A model generated the notes under the pieces. The model was not told the origin of the DNA. It saw nothing but the letters and a program-made list of their open reading frames with translations, and ran no database searches. 64,000 bases of DNA from an uncultured Collinsella sp. GTDB lineage: Bacteria; Actinomycetota; Coriobacteriia; Coriobacteriales; Coriobacteriaceae. The stretch lies in the NCBI GenBank assembly GCA_900541695.1, contig UQKL01000014.1, positions 1 to 64,000 of the forward strand. The letters are read 5' to 3'. Below are positions 23,011-31,667 of this stretch, one piece after another (within the stretch, counting starts at the first letter, position 1; each line of letters begins with the position of its first letter). A program made the translations under genes and the position numbers.

Positions 23011-25692
23011 CTACTCTTTCTCGACCGCGCGCATGATCGCCTTGTAGATCTCCATCAGCGGGATGATCAGGAAGGCAAGGCCCAGCGCGGCAAGAACGCC
23101 CTTGAGCTCAAGCGTCACGGGGCCAAAGAACATCTCGGCAAGCGTCGGCTGCACGGTCACGATCACCGTCAGCACCAGTGCCAGCGCGGCGGAAGCCCAC
23201 AGCCACTTGTTCTGCTTCTTCATGGTGAACAGCGACGCACGACGGCTGCGCATATTGAAGCAGTGGAAAATCTCAACCATGTTGAGCGTGATGAACGCCA
23301 TCATCACGCCTTCCTCGTCGGCATTGCCGGCGATCATATCGGCGATATGGATGTAGCCCATGTCAAAGTACACGCCCACAAAGAAGCTCGCCAGCACCAG
23401 CACGGTGATGATTAGGCCCTGGACCACACAGTCCAGACCCATATGTCCGGCAAAGACACCGTCCTTGGCGTTGCGCGGCTTGCGCTTCATGATGTCGCCC
23501 TCGGCATCCTCCATGCCCAGCGCGAGCGCGGGGAAGCAGTCGGTGACCAGGTTCACCCACAGCAGCTGCACCGGCTGGAAGATGGTAAAGCCGATGAGCG
23601 TGGCGATAAACACCGAGAACACCTCGGCAAGGTTGGCCGAAAGCAGGAACTGGATGACCTTGCGGATGTTGTCGTAGATGCGACGGCCCTCTTCGCAGGC
23701 ACCGATGATGGTGGCAAAGTTATCGTCGGCGAGCACCATGTCGGCGACGTTCTTGGTGACGTCGGTACCAGTAATGCCCATGCCCACGCCGATGTCGGCG
23801 CGCTTGATGGACGGGGCGTCGTTGACGCCGTCGCCCGTCATGGCCACGATCTGGTCGCGCGACTTCCAAGCCTCGACGATGCGGGTCTTGTGCTCGGGTT
23901 GGACGCGGGCGTACACGCCGTAGTCCTCGATGTGCGCGTCGAGCTCCTCGTCGCTCATGCGATCGAGGTCGGCACCGGTGATGGCATGGCTGCGATCGGT
24001 GACGATGCCCAGCTGCTTGGCGATGGCCACGGCGGTGTCGATGTGGTCGCCCGTGATCATGACGGTGCGGATACCGGCATCGTGCGCCTCGCGGATGGCG
24101 TCGGCGACCTCGGGGCGGACAGGGTCAATCATGCCGGACAGGCCGCAGAAGACCAGGTCGTGCTCGAGCGCAGCGGGGCTGCAGTCGCTCGGGACCTCGG
24201 TGTAAGTGCGGCTTGCCAGCGCCAGCACGCGCAGGGCCTCGTCGGCCATGGCCTTGTTGGCGGCCACGAGCTCGGCGCGACGCTCCTCGGTCAGGGGGAC
24301 GACCTTTTCGCCCTCGTAGATATGGGTGCACAGACCAATCACCACGTCGGGCGCGCCCTTGGTGTACTGCTCGTACTCGCCGTCCAGGGTCTCGACGACC
24401 ACAGACATCATCTTACGGCCCGAGTCGAACGGGGCCTCGCCCACGCGCGGGTGCTCGGCAGTCAGGCCAGTAAGACCAGCCTTGCCGGCATCGTTGACGA
24501 GTGCACACTCGGTCGGCTCGCCCACGGCCTCGCCCAGTTCCTCGTCCCACTGGGCATCGGAGCACAGTGCCATACCGGCCAGGAACTTCTCCTTGGGCGC
24601 AGCGAGCTCGTGCTTGACGACGGTCATCTTGTTCTGGGTAAGGGTGCCGGTCTTGTCGGAGCAGATGGTCTGCGTGCAGCCAAGGGTCTCGACGGCAGAA
24701 AGCTTGCGGATGATCGCCTGGCGCTTGGCCATCTTGGTCACGCCGAGCGAAAGCACGATGGTCACGACGGCGACCAGGCCCTCGGGGATGGCGGCGACGG
24801 CAAGCGAGACGGCGACCATAAAGGTGTCGAGCAGGGCAGTCGGGTCGGTAAGGACGTTGCCTACGCCGTGGCGGAGGATATCGACGCCAAAGATCACGAC
24901 GCAGATGACGATCACCATGATGGTAAGGATGCGGCTGAGCTCGGCGAGCTTCACTTGCAGCGGCGTGAGCTCTTCCTTGGCCTCGGCCAGGGCGCCGGCA
25001 ATCTTGCCCATCTCGGTATCCATGCCGGTGCCGACTACGACGGCGCGGCCACGGCCGTACACAACGGTGGAACCCATGTAGCACATGTTCTTGCGGTCGC
25101 CGAGCGGCACGTCATCGGAGCCCGCGGCAAGCTCGATCACGTTGGCGTGCTTCTCTACGGGCACGGACTCGCCAGTGAGTGCGGCCTCTTCGATCTTCAT
25201 CGTGGCGCTCTCGAGGACGCGGCAGTCGGCCGGAACGGAGTCGCCCGCCTCGAGCATGATCACGTCACCGGGCACGAGCTCGGCGCTCGGCAGATGCACG
25301 AGCTTGCCGTCGCGCAGCACCTTGGACTGCGCCGCGCTCATCTCCTGCAGGGCCTCGAGGGCCTCCTCGCTCTTGGCTTCCTGGACCACGCCCAGTACCG
25401 AGTTGACGATAACGACGAACATGATGATGACGACATCGGCAAAGTCGGGCTCGCCCTTGACCATGCCCGTGAGCGCGCTGATGACGGCGGCAACGATCAG
25501 CATGATGACCATGGGGTCGGCCATCTGCTCAAAGAAACGCTTCCACAGCGGCGTCTTCTCGGCTTCCTCGAGCTTGTTAGGGCCTGTCTTGGCGAGGCGC
25601 GACGACGCCTCGCCGGTGCTCAGGCCGAGGTTCTCATCGACACCTTGGTCGCTGAGCACCTCCGCCGCGGCGGACAGGTATTCCTTTTGCAT
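23011..25692 (-). CDS. P-type cation-transporting ATPase (Ca2+-type, P2)
   Basis: The 893-residue membrane pump has the full P2 layout: an N-terminal cation ATPase domain, two helices (60-110), the actuator domain with TGES (about 174), helices with the PEGL motif (302-305), the phosphorylation site CSDKTGTLTQN (Asp346), a nucleotide domain, the hinge TGDGVNDAPSIK, and six C-terminal helices. NLVTDCFPALALGMED in helix 6 retains Asn and Asp of the SERCA-like ion site, so calcium or manganese export is likely. GGAGGGG precedes ATG 25692, and this site is paired in the leader RNA hairpin described at 25695-25804. No regulator is adjacent. Confidence 0.93.
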   Translation of the reverse strand: MQKEYLSAAAEVLSDQGVDENLGLSTGEASSRLAKTGPNKLEEAEKTPLWKRFFEQMADPMVIMLIVAAVISALTGMVKGEPDFADVVIIMFVVIVNSVLGVVQEAKSEEALEALQEMSAAQSKVLRDGKLVHLPSAELVPGDVIMLEAGDSVPADCRVLESATMKIEEAALTGESVPVEKHANVIELAAGSDDVPLGDRKNMCYMGSTVVYGRGRAVVVGTGMDTEMGKIAGALAEAKEELTPLQVKLAELSRILTIMVIVICVVIFGVDILRHGVGNVLTDPTALLDTFMVAVSLAVAAIPEGLVAVVTIVLSLGVTKMAKRQAIIRKLSAVETLGCTQTICSDKTGTLTQNKMTVVKHELAAPKEKFLAGMALCSDAQWDEELGEAVGEPTECALVNDAGKAGLTGLTAEHPRVGEAPFDSGRKMMSVVVETLDGEYEQYTKGAPDVVIGLCTHIYEGEKVVPLTEERRAELVAANKAMADEALRVLALASRTYTEVPSDCSPAALEHDLVFCGLSGMIDPVRPEVADAIREAHDAGIRTVMITGDHIDTAVAIAKQLGIVTDRSHAITGADLDRMSDEELDAHIEDYGVYARVQPEHKTRIVEAWKSRDQIVAMTGDGVNDAPSIKRADIGVGMGITGTDVTKNVADMVLADDNFATIIGACEEGRRIYDNIRKVIQFLLSANLAEVFSVFIATLIGFTIFQPVQLLWVNLVTDCFPALALGMEDAEGDIMKRKPRNAKDGVFAGHMGLDCVVQGLIITVLVLASFFVGVYFDMGYIHIADMIAGNADEEGVMMAFITLNMVEIFHCFNMRSRRASLFTMKKQNKWLWASAALALVLTVIVTVQPTLAEMFFGPVTLELKGVLAALGLAFLIIPLMEIYKAIMRAVEKE

Positions 25693-25694
25693 AT

Positions 25695-25804
25695 AGAGTC
25701 CCCTCCTGGGATTCGGGCCACTCAGCAGATTGATGCCCGATCATAATTCCCAGGAGAAGGGCAAGGGCTCATCAAGGCTGCCGTGCTGAGCGGCAGTTGA
25801 TAGT
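25695..25804 (-). promoter_or_regulatory. Structured 5' leader with kissing loops and paired ribosome site
   Basis: Two hairpins lie between the promoter and the ATPase start (minus strand). Hairpin 1 is ATCAA-CTGCCG / CGGCAG-CC-TTGAT (25771-25801) with a 7-nt loop CTCAGCA. Hairpin 2 has an outer stem CTCCTGGGA/TCCCAGGAG (25748-25756 with 25703-25711) and an inner stem TCGGGC/GCCCGA (25735-25740 with 25713-25718). Its 16-nt loop contains TGCTGAG, the exact complement of loop 1. The 3' arm of the outer stem contains the AGGAG ribosome site. This layout suggests a riboswitch-like control element. I could not match it to a named class. Confidence 0.6.
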
Positions 25805-25810
25805 GGAGCT

Positions 25811-25840
25811 ATGGTACCCCAAAGCAACGCGTCTAGCCAA
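25811..25840 (-). promoter_or_regulatory. Candidate promoter of P-type ATPase leader
   Basis: Minus-strand TTGGCT (25835-25840), an 18-nt spacer and TACCAT (25811-25816) would start transcription just before hairpin 1 of the leader. The hexamers are weak. The remaining 25841-26060 region is AT rich and contains no gene. Confidence 0.35.
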
Positions 25841-26064
25841 AACAATCCATTTGGAAATATGGTCCATAAGCAACGGTGCAGGCCGTGTGATGCTCAACAT
25901 TGATAAAACGTTTTTTCTTCGGCGCATCATCAAATTGAAATATCGCCCAGATAGCAGCGGTTAGAACGGTTGGTAAAGTTTTTGCATATACCGTTTTTCC
26001 GCAAAAAATGAACTTCTAATTCGGCATACGGTCGATTTTTTGGGGTATTCGGTCGCCATTTCGT

Positions 26065-26070
26065 TATAAT
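26065..26070 (+). promoter_or_regulatory. -10 element of pyk promoter
   Basis: A perfect TATAAT at 26065-26070 lies 64 nt upstream of the pyk start in an AT-rich region. The -35 region is not obvious (TTGGGG at about 19 nt spacing). Confidence 0.55.
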
Positions 26071-26133
26071 CAACTCAGTTTTATTTCTTATGGTTTATCT
26101 ATCAGCGCAAGACGATGTCAGATGGAGGTCTGA

Positions 26134-27594
26134 ATGTACAAGCGCACTAAGATTGTATGCACCATGGGTCCCGCCTGCGATAGCGACGAGACCATCCGCG
26201 AGATGATCAAGGCGGGCATGAACGTCGCCCGTTTTAACTTCTCGCACGGCTCCTACGACGAGCACCACGGTCGCATCGAGCGCGTCCGTCGTATTTCCAA
26301 GGAGCTCGGTATGCCCGTCGGCATCCTGCTCGACACCAAGGGCCCCGAGGTCCGCACCGGCCTTCTGGTCGATGGCAAGAAGGTTGCCGTCAAGACCGGC
26401 GACAAGATCGTCGTCACCGCTCAGCCCACGACCGAGGATTTCCACGGCACCGCTGAGCACATCTCCCTCGACTACCTGGCTCTGCCCTCCGAGGTCGAGA
26501 AGGGCTCCCTCATCCTGATCGATGACGGCTTGGTTGCCCTCGAGGTCGAGTCCGTCGACGGCCAGGACATGACCTGCGTCGTCAAGAACGACGGCCTGAT
26601 CGGCGAGCGCAAGGGCGTCAACATGCCCAACGTCAACATCTCGCTGCCCGCTATCACCGAGCGCGATCGTCAGGACATCCTCTTTGGCCTGACCGAGAAC
26701 ATCGACTACATCGCCGCTTCCTTCATCCGTGACGGCGAGTCCGTCCGCGGCATCCGCGAGCTTTGCCGCGAGAACGGTGGCGAGCACGTGACGATCTTCC
26801 CGAAGATCGAGTGCGCCCTGGGCGTCGAGAACTTCGACGAGATCCTCGAGGCTTCCGACGGCATCATGGTCGCCCGTGGCGACCTGGGCATCGAGATCAA
26901 GCCCGAGCTCGTTCCCCACATCCAGAAGGAGATCATCGCCAAGTGCAACGCGGCCTACAAGCCCGTTATCACCGCTACGCAGATGCTCGATTCCATGCAG
27001 CAGAACCCGCGCCCGACGCGCGCCGAGGTTGCCGACGTTGCTAACGCCATTTACGATGGCACCGACGCCGTCATGCTTTCCGGCGAGTCCGCTGCCGGTA
27101 AGTACCCGGTCGAGGCCGTCAAGATGCAGGCCAGCATTGCTCTCGAGACCGAGAAGTACCTCCCGGCTCACGCTCCGCTCGAGGTTCCGGCTGACGCTCA
27201 CGGCATCCGCGTTGTCAACAACGTTGTGGGTATGTCCGCTGTGAACATGGCCACCACCGTTGGCGCCAAGTGCATCACCGTGCCGACGACCACCGGCCGT
27301 ACTGCTCGCCTGATCTCGCACTTCCGTCCCAACATGCCGATCTGCGCGATCTCTTGCCACGAGTGGGCCGTCCAGCAGATGATCATGTACTGGGGCGTTA
27401 TCCCGCACCAGGCCGAGATTACCCAGGGCACCGTCAACGGCTCGATCGTCAAGGCGATCGAGACCGCTAAGGAGCTCGGCTACGTCGAGGCCGGCGACCT
27501 GACCGTCGCCACCGCTGGCGATCCCCGCATGAGCGTCCAGCTCGAGGACAAGGTCTCCTCGACCAACGTCGCTTACGTCGCTCAGGTGCGCTAA
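26134..27594 (+). CDS. pyk: Pyruvate kinase
   Basis: This glycolytic enzyme converts phosphoenolpyruvate and ADP to pyruvate and ATP. The 486-residue protein starts MYKRTKIVCTMGPACD and carries the active-site segment ITATQMLDSMQQNPRPTRAEV, the MVARGDLGIE loop, and IEKIE-type FPKIECALGVENF. The C-terminal allosteric domain is present and there is no extra PEP-utiliser domain. GGAGG lies 5 nt before the ATG. It is monocistronic with a strong terminator. Codon use is strongly biased to C-ending codons with frequent GCT/CGT, typical of a highly expressed gene. Confidence 0.98.
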   Translation: MYKRTKIVCTMGPACDSDETIREMIKAGMNVARFNFSHGSYDEHHGRIERVRRISKELGMPVGILLDTKGPEVRTGLLVDGKKVAVKTGDKIVVTAQPTTEDFHGTAEHISLDYLALPSEVEKGSLILIDDGLVALEVESVDGQDMTCVVKNDGLIGERKGVNMPNVNISLPAITERDRQDILFGLTENIDYIAASFIRDGESVRGIRELCRENGGEHVTIFPKIECALGVENFDEILEASDGIMVARGDLGIEIKPELVPHIQKEIIAKCNAAYKPVITATQMLDSMQQNPRPTRAEVADVANAIYDGTDAVMLSGESAAGKYPVEAVKMQASIALETEKYLPAHAPLEVPADAHGIRVVNNVVGMSAVNMATTVGAKCITVPTTTGRTARLISHFRPNMPICAISCHEWAVQQMIMYWGVIPHQAEITQGTVNGSIVKAIETAKELGYVEAGDLTVATAGDPRMSVQLEDKVSSTNVAYVAQVR

Positions 27595-27623
27595 GTCGTA
27601 CTTGCAAGCACACTTGCATCGCA

Positions 27624-27659
27624 AAGGGCCCGGAAGGCGAAGCCTTCCGGGCCCTTTTT
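27624..27659 (+). terminator. Terminator of pyk
   Basis: GGGCCCGGAAGGC pairs with GCCTTCCGGGCCC across a GAA loop, followed by TTTTTC. Confidence 0.92.
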
Positions 27660-27833
27660 CTGTGCCAATGCCGGCGCACGGCAAAACACACACTCATTTC
27701 TTTACCAAAAGCGCGAAATCCACCCTTCGAGACCCATAAAATAAAGTCCCAAGCGCTAAAAGTGTTCGCCCGGTGGCAAACCCACACCTTAACCGACGCT
27801 GATAAATCGTTTTAGCAAGAGCCAGATCAACCG

Positions 27834-27966
27834 CGTTTTCGGAAGTGCGGGGAAAAATTGCTTACCCCCGAGCACAAACCCTTTTATTTCAACAAACCCC
27901 TGATAAAGTTGGCTTTAATACCGCTTGCGCCTGACCTATTTGTCTTTTTCCCCGCACTTCCGAAAC
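27834..27966. repeat. Palindromic (MITE-like) element
   Basis: CGTTTTCGGAAGTGCGGGGAAAAA (27834-27857; read as two blocks CGTTTTCGGAAG and TGCGGGGAAAAA) is matched by its inverse TTTTTCCCCGCACTTCCGAAAC at 27945-27966, a 22-bp inverted repeat with one extra T in the left arm. The AT-rich 87-bp centre has no ORF. It lies 46 bp upstream of the Vsr/DUF559-like gene. The rest of 27660-27833 shows nothing else I can identify. Confidence 0.6.
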
Positions 27967-28011
27967 GGATAGCTTTTCTAGCCCAAACAACGCTCAAACG
28001 ATCGGATCGCT

Positions 28012-29085
28012 ATGTCATTTCTTGCCTGCGGACCCACGGCTTTTCAGTACTATCGCATCCCGCCCCAGATACTGGGACTCTATCCGGCAATCCTGCCGCC
28101 CGACCATGACCATCGCTTGGTGCATTACTCAAAACAACCAGTATTTAAAGACTTGCTCGGCACACCAGTTTGGAGATTCGTAGGCGAAAGAAAACAGCGC
28201 GCGAACGGAAAGCTATTTCATAGCCGTCTGCTAACCCAAGAGCCACCTCCCGGGTCGTTTAGGCAGACTGAACACGGTTTTGATGTCACGTCGCCCGAGT
28301 TTACGCTGCTCAGCCTTGCTACGCTGGTCTCACGCAACCAGTTACTCATGGCTTGCTACAAGATGTGCGGCTCCTTTGCAGTGTTTAAGCCCTGTGAAAG
28401 AACGCAACAACAACTCGATGAAGCTATTTCACTTAAGCTCATTCCACCCAACTGCGGCTGGGAGCGTGTTGTCAACACCAAGGGCAATGGCACTAACCTG
28501 TGGAAGTGCACGCCGCTTCTTTCCGCAGCGGATATCGCCGCGTTCGCCAAGCAGGCCGCAGGCCTGCGCGGCGTTAAACAACTGCACTGGGCGACCGAGC
28601 ACATGACAGGGCAGACCGCCTCGCCCTTCGAAGTACAAACCTCCATGCTTGTCTCGCTCCCCCGCGACGAGGGCGGCATGGGCATCGACATCACCAATAA
28701 CGCGCGCATCCCGCTCAGCGAAGCCGCGCGTTCGCTGTATGACAAAACCTGCTGCTACGCCGATATCCTCATAGAAAGCGGTACCGACAGCATGGGCGTC
28801 ATCCTTGAATGCCAAGGCCGCTCCGCCCACGACAGCGAAGCCGCGAGCCTCTCCGATGCCGAGCGCGCCACCGCACTCACAAGCATGGGCTACGACGTCA
28901 TCCAAATTACCTATGACCAGATCAAGGAGAAGAAGAGCTTCAACCACATAGCCGAGCTCATCCATAAAAAGGCTGGGCTTCCCTACACCCCAAAGACTAA
29001 ACAGGAGCGCACTGCCGAAGATGCCCTGCGGCAAGAGCTACTTGTCGATTGGGTTGAGCTATTCACTGCCGGGCCGGCCAGCTAG
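28012..29085 (+). CDS. Vsr/DUF559-like endonuclease-domain protein
   Basis: 357 residues. The C-terminal third (YADILIESGTDSMGVILECQGRSAH, then ERATALTSMGYDVIQITYDQI) follows the PD-(D/E)XK pattern of Vsr/DUF559 nucleases: an Asp in a strand, E-x-Q/D-G, then a conserved helix and strand. The N-terminal region (FLACGPTAFQYYRIPP, then FVGERKQRANGKLFHSRL) resembles AbiEi-type antitoxin/DNA-binding modules only loosely. A second protein of the same general plan is at 53694-54797, and both genes sit beside palindromic elements. No ribosome site is strong. It overlaps the convergent phospholipase-like gene by 4 nt. The physiological role is unknown. Confidence 0.6.
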   Translation: MSFLACGPTAFQYYRIPPQILGLYPAILPPDHDHRLVHYSKQPVFKDLLGTPVWRFVGERKQRANGKLFHSRLLTQEPPPGSFRQTEHGFDVTSPEFTLLSLATLVSRNQLLMACYKMCGSFAVFKPCERTQQQLDEAISLKLIPPNCGWERVVNTKGNGTNLWKCTPLLSAADIAAFAKQAAGLRGVKQLHWATEHMTGQTASPFEVQTSMLVSLPRDEGGMGIDITNNARIPLSEAARSLYDKTCCYADILIESGTDSMGVILECQGRSAHDSEAASLSDAERATALTSMGYDVIQITYDQIKEKKSFNHIAELIHKKAGLPYTPKTKQERTAEDALRQELLVDWVELFTAGPAS

Positions 29086-29930
29086 CAGCTAGCAATCAGG
29101 GGCAGCGCAGACACATCGGGCGATTCGACACGGGCGGCAAATCCCGCCTCGGTTAGCTCGACGACCTCGGTAAACGTTGAATCGAAAAACTCCTCGGTTA
29201 GCAAGCGATACGGCGGATGATCGGGCTCGCCGGGGTTTTCGCGTACAATCTCGTGCATGACGCCAATGGTCTTGAGCACATACTCTTGCGGAATCGAATA
29301 CTGACCAAACTGGGCCGCCGCGGTATAGAGGCGATCGGTCGCACGCGGAATCGAAACAATGCCGAGCGTCTTGCCAAACCAGTCAAAGTCGCCTTGCTTT
29401 TTAATGCGGAACTCCTCACACGGCTTGCCGCCGTGCGCCTCCAGGTACTGATTCACGCGTGTATTCCATACGGTATCGGCCACCAGATGCGACCAGACGC
29501 CCAGTGTTAAATCGAGCAGCGACTGCGCCACATCTTCGGACGCAAGCGAAAACTCACAGGCGCCGGGGCCGGCAACCGGCTCGGCGTCCTTGTAACGTTG
29601 GGGATAATGTACCCGATTGAGTCGCTCACGCTCCTCGACAATCGAGGTCGCGGCAGCCGGCGTACCAACAGGCGCCCCTTTAAGCAGCGGCGCCACATAG
29701 GTATCCCAGAACTCATGCTCACGAGGCTTAGGGATAGGCTCGGGCTTTGCAAAGTGCGTAATGCGGTACGGGATGGGATCGGCGATGCCAGGGACCATAT
29801 AGCCCACGAAGATATCCGGAACCACGCAGCCAAACAAAAAGGCATTGCGGTCGCGCACGCTATTGGCAAGCGCACCGGTGCGCTCCAGCAAACGCTCCGT
29901 CTGAGCGATATGAATGTTCCAGCTTGGCAT
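29082..29930 (-). CDS. Zinc-dependent phospholipase C family protein
   Basis: 282 residues. The start MPSWNIHIAQTERLLERTG and the helical core with FLFGCVVPDIFVGY, ITHFAKPEP and LGVWSHLVADTVWN follow the Zn_dep_PLPC pattern, in which conserved Trp, His and Asp residues bind a trinuclear zinc centre. There is no signal peptide, unlike secreted toxins of this fold, so the protein is intracellular and its substrate is unknown. ATG 29930 is chosen because GGGGG lies just upstream. It is convergent with the Vsr-like gene and upstream of nothing else in its direction. Confidence 0.72.
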   Translation of the reverse strand: MPSWNIHIAQTERLLERTGALANSVRDRNAFLFGCVVPDIFVGYMVPGIADPIPYRITHFAKPEPIPKPREHEFWDTYVAPLLKGAPVGTPAAATSIVEERERLNRVHYPQRYKDAEPVAGPGACEFSLASEDVAQSLLDLTLGVWSHLVADTVWNTRVNQYLEAHGGKPCEEFRIKKQGDFDWFGKTLGIVSIPRATDRLYTAAAQFGQYSIPQEYVLKTIGVMHEIVRENPGEPDHPPYRLLTEEFFDSTFTEVVELTEAGFAARVESPDVSALPLIASC

Positions 29931-30009
29931 AGCCACCCCCATAAAAACCTGGATAACTATACCATCACGGCAAAGCCGCGCGGGCGGCTACGCACGCTCT
30001 ACGCAGCAA

Positions 30010-30798
30010 CTATTCCGCAGCGCCGCTCTCGGTTCCATACGACGACACCGGCGCCTCGACCACATGGTGATATCGATCGATATAGATGGCGCGGGCGCCC
30101 AGGCGTCGCACCAAATCCTGGTGATGCGTACTCATCAAAACCGTCTTACCCGCCGCGACGTAGGTCAGCAAGAAGTTGACCACGATGTCGCATGAATCCT
30201 CGTCGAGCCCATTGGTAGGCTCGTCGAGGACCAAGATATCCGGGTTCATCGACACCACCGCAGCCAGCGCAACGCGCTTCTTTTGCCCGCCCGAGAGCTG
30301 ATAGGGAGAGGCGTCGGCAAGGTCGGCAACCTGGAACAGCCCCATGGCATCGCGCACGCGGCGCTCGAACTCGTCTGCCGGCAGCCCCATTTGAGCCGGG
30401 CCAAACGCGACCTCCTCGCCGACTGTGGCGCAAAAGAGCTGCGCATCGGCGTTCTGGAACACAAAGCCCACGCGTTGATGGAACCGTTGGGCCGTCGCGG
30501 AATCCTTGAAATATGCCGCATCGACCGCATGCCCGTCGAACAGGTACGCACCCGCGTCCGCAAGCTCAAGGCCGTTGATAAGACGCATAATCGTCGTCTT
30601 GCCGCAGCCGTTAGGACCAAGCAGAGCAACGAGCTCTCCACGGTTCACCTGCAATGAAACGCCATCGACCACCGTATGGCCCGCATAGGAAAACACCACG
30701 TCGCGAAACTCGATGAGCGGCGTGACCTCGGCGCCGGCAGCACCGCTCGCACCCATCGCGTTATTCGTATCGTTTGCCAAAACGTCGCCCTTCCCCAC
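30010..30798 (-). CDS. cbiO: ECF importer ATPase (nickel/cobalt), CbiO
   Basis: 262-residue ABC ATPase. Walker A is GPNGCGKTT, the Q-loop is in FVFQNADAQLF, the signature is LSGGQKKR and Walker B is ILVLDEPTNGLD. The N-terminal 25 residues are a polar extension. It energises uptake of Ni2+ or Co2+ with CbiQ and CbiM. The FQNADAQLF motif is typical of ECF-type ATPases. It is the third gene of a cbiMN-Q-O operon under a NikR-like operator. Confidence 0.93.
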   Translation of the reverse strand: MGKGDVLANDTNNAMGASGAAGAEVTPLIEFRDVVFSYAGHTVVDGVSLQVNRGELVALLGPNGCGKTTIMRLINGLELADAGAYLFDGHAVDAAYFKDSATAQRFHQRVGFVFQNADAQLFCATVGEEVAFGPAQMGLPADEFERRVRDAMGLFQVADLADASPYQLSGGQKKRVALAAVVSMNPDILVLDEPTNGLDEDSCDIVVNFLLTYVAAGKTVLMSTHHQDLVRRLGARAIYIDRYHHVVEAPVSSYGTESGAAE

Positions 30799-30824
30799 TC
30801 ACATCAACGGTTCGACCGTCCGCG

Positions 30825-31667
30825 CTACAGCACCGCGCACAACACGACGAGCAACGCCACAACGGCCGCGTAAACCGCATCGCGCCAGCCAAAGCCGCTC
30901 CGTGCAGGCGCCGGATACACGCCGGCGAAGCCGCGACACAGCATGGCCTCGTCCATCGCGCGGCTGCATTCCATCGCCTTGATAAACGTCATGCCCATGA
31001 TACCCGCCAGCGAATCGGTGCGCGAAAAACCCGCAGGCGCACGGCCCACGCTGCGCAGCATGACCGATTCGCACAGATCGTGCGCCGTGCGACCCAACAC
31101 CTCGATATGCTTGAGTGCCATATCAAACGTAAAGATAACTTCGTCGGGTAGATGCAGCATCTTGAGCGCCGCCGACATGCGACTCCACGTGAGGGTCCAC
31201 GAAACGCCCAGCACCAGCGACACATTAATAAACGTCTTGAGCGCGATCTTGAGCATGGTGCCCGTGGCAGACGCGCCCAGCAGCAGGGCAGGCAGTGTCA
31301 GAGCCGCCGCAAGCCCCGTGGCGCCGAGCGCCGGTACAAAGGTCGCGCGCAGCCCGCGTGCAGGGCGCACCGCGACCAACACCAACGCGATTGCCGCCAT
31401 CAACATCAGGTACAGCGGGCTTTGCGTCAGACACACGCACAGGACGCAAACGAACATCCCCACCAGACGCACCGGAGCCGAAACGCAAGAAAGGGCGCGG
31501 TCGACCATCGACCCGCCCTCGTGCGCACCTCCACCCAGGCGAACCCGCTCAAGCAGGCTCGCCAGGTGCAGGACATTCTTTTGCATCACACGATGCCGAA
31601 ACCCCGCGGGCTCGTATCGCTCCTCGGCCGCAAGCCAGCTAGGCAGCTCGGCTATTGCCATGAGCAC
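30825..31667 (-). CDS. cbiQ: ECF importer T component, CbiQ
   Basis: 280-residue integral membrane protein with four to five helices (about 75-105, 115-150, 250-275). The C-terminal cytosolic coupling motif is present (ALKHIEVLGRTAHDLCESVMLRS, then AMECSRAMDEAMLCRGF, an A-x-x-x-RG box). It couples the CbiO ATPase to the substrate-binding CbiM. The gene overlaps cbiM by 29 nt. The start is GTG 31667 (AAGGA 5 nt upstream) or ATG 31661. Confidence 0.9.
   Translation of the reverse strand: MLMAIAELPSWLAAEERYEPAGFRHRVMQKNVLHLASLLERVRLGGGAHEGGSMVDRALSCVSAPVRLVGMFVCVLCVCLTQSPLYLMLMAAIALVLVAVRPARGLRATFVPALGATGLAAALTLPALLLGASATGTMLKIALKTFINVSLVLGVSWTLTWSRMSAALKMLHLPDEVIFTFDMALKHIEVLGRTAHDLCESVMLRSVGRAPAGFSRTDSLAGIMGMTFIKAMECSRAMDEAMLCRGFAGVYPAPARSGFGWRDAVYAAVVALLVVLCAVL

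Noticed and set aside
25695-25804. yybP-ykoY manganese or M-box magnesium riboswitch
   Set aside because: The conserved GGGGAGUA and loop elements of yybP-ykoY and the conserved M-box core were not found; the geometry of two kissing hairpins differs.
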